The notes under the pieces were generated by a model. The model worked only from the letters and a program-made list of their open reading frames with translations. It made no database searches and was not told where the DNA came from. Shown here piece after piece: positions 5,134 to 5,203 of a stretch of 5,203 nucleotides of DNA. Positions within the stretch are counted from its first letter, which is position 1, and each line of letters opens with the position of its first letter. A program made the position numbers and the translations under genes. The stretch is from Acidobacteriaceae bacterium (lineage in GTDB: Bacteria; Acidobacteriota; Terriglobia; Terriglobales; Acidobacteriaceae): contig PLHN01000519.1 in the NCBI GenBank assembly GCA_003139975.1, forward strand, positions 201 through 5,403. The letters are read 5' to 3'.

Positions 5134-5203
5134 GGCGACCCCGGAGGGAATCGAACCCCCAACCCTTAGTTCCGAAGACTAATGCTCTATCCAGTTGAGC
5201 TAC
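5133..5203 (-). tRNA. tRNA-Arg, anticodon TCG, 5' end truncated by window edge
   Basis: On the minus strand the sequence starts with the last base of the 5' acceptor strand (GTAGCTC...), so about six bases of the 5' end lie outside the window. The D arm is GCTCAACTGGATAGAGC. The anticodon stem TTAGT/ACTAA encloses the loop CTTCGGA with anticodon TCG (bases 5175-5173), reading arginine codon CGA. The T arm is GGGGG-TTCGATT-CCCTC, with one G-T pair. The 3' acceptor strand is CGGGGTC with discriminator G, and CCA is encoded in the DNA (5135-5133). All visible parts fold normally with no intron. Confidence 0.95.

Overview
The window is an ordinary chromosomal stretch from a moderately GC-rich bacterium. 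The most likely source is an Acidobacteriota member (Terriglobia-like). This is inferred from the combination of a divergent YchF-type GTPase, a CxxC-plus-GAF protein and a TGTCATCCCGAGCG...-type inverted repeat; no marker gene such as 16S is present to prove it. Genes are short, mostly single units in alternating orientation rather than long operons. Only one gene, the GAF protein, has a clear Shine-Dalgarno sequence.

Layout from left to right: the C-terminal end of a ZIP-family metal transporter (+); a less GC-rich stretch with two small uncharacterised ORFs (+), the second a probable two-helix membrane protein that may be frameshifted; a divergent YchF/DUF933 family P-loop NTPase (-); a 122 bp divergent intergenic region with a short degenerate AGGTCTCAGG repeat cluster and a 7 bp inverted repeat; a secreted M28 zinc peptidase (+) converging on a four-helix DUF4149 membrane protein (-); an 87 bp inverted-repeat element lying between the divergent DUF4149 and GAF genes; a CxxC/CxxC plus GAF-domain protein (+) with a good ribosome binding site; a DUF4188 family protein (+); and, converging on it at the right edge, a tRNA-Arg with anticodon TCG (-) that is cut by the window end.

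The genes do not form an obvious shared pathway. The annotated products are a metal transporter, a translation-associated NTPase, an exported peptidase, a small membrane protein, a small-molecule-sensing or scaffold GAF protein, a putative monooxygenase-like protein and a tRNA. I see no CRISPR array, transposase, phage gene or defence system, and no convincing new multi-gene system. The points most worth checking are the degraded G1, switch I and G3 motifs in the YchF homologue, the large inverted repeat placed between two divergent genes, and a family of short AGGTCTCAG-like intergenic repeats.
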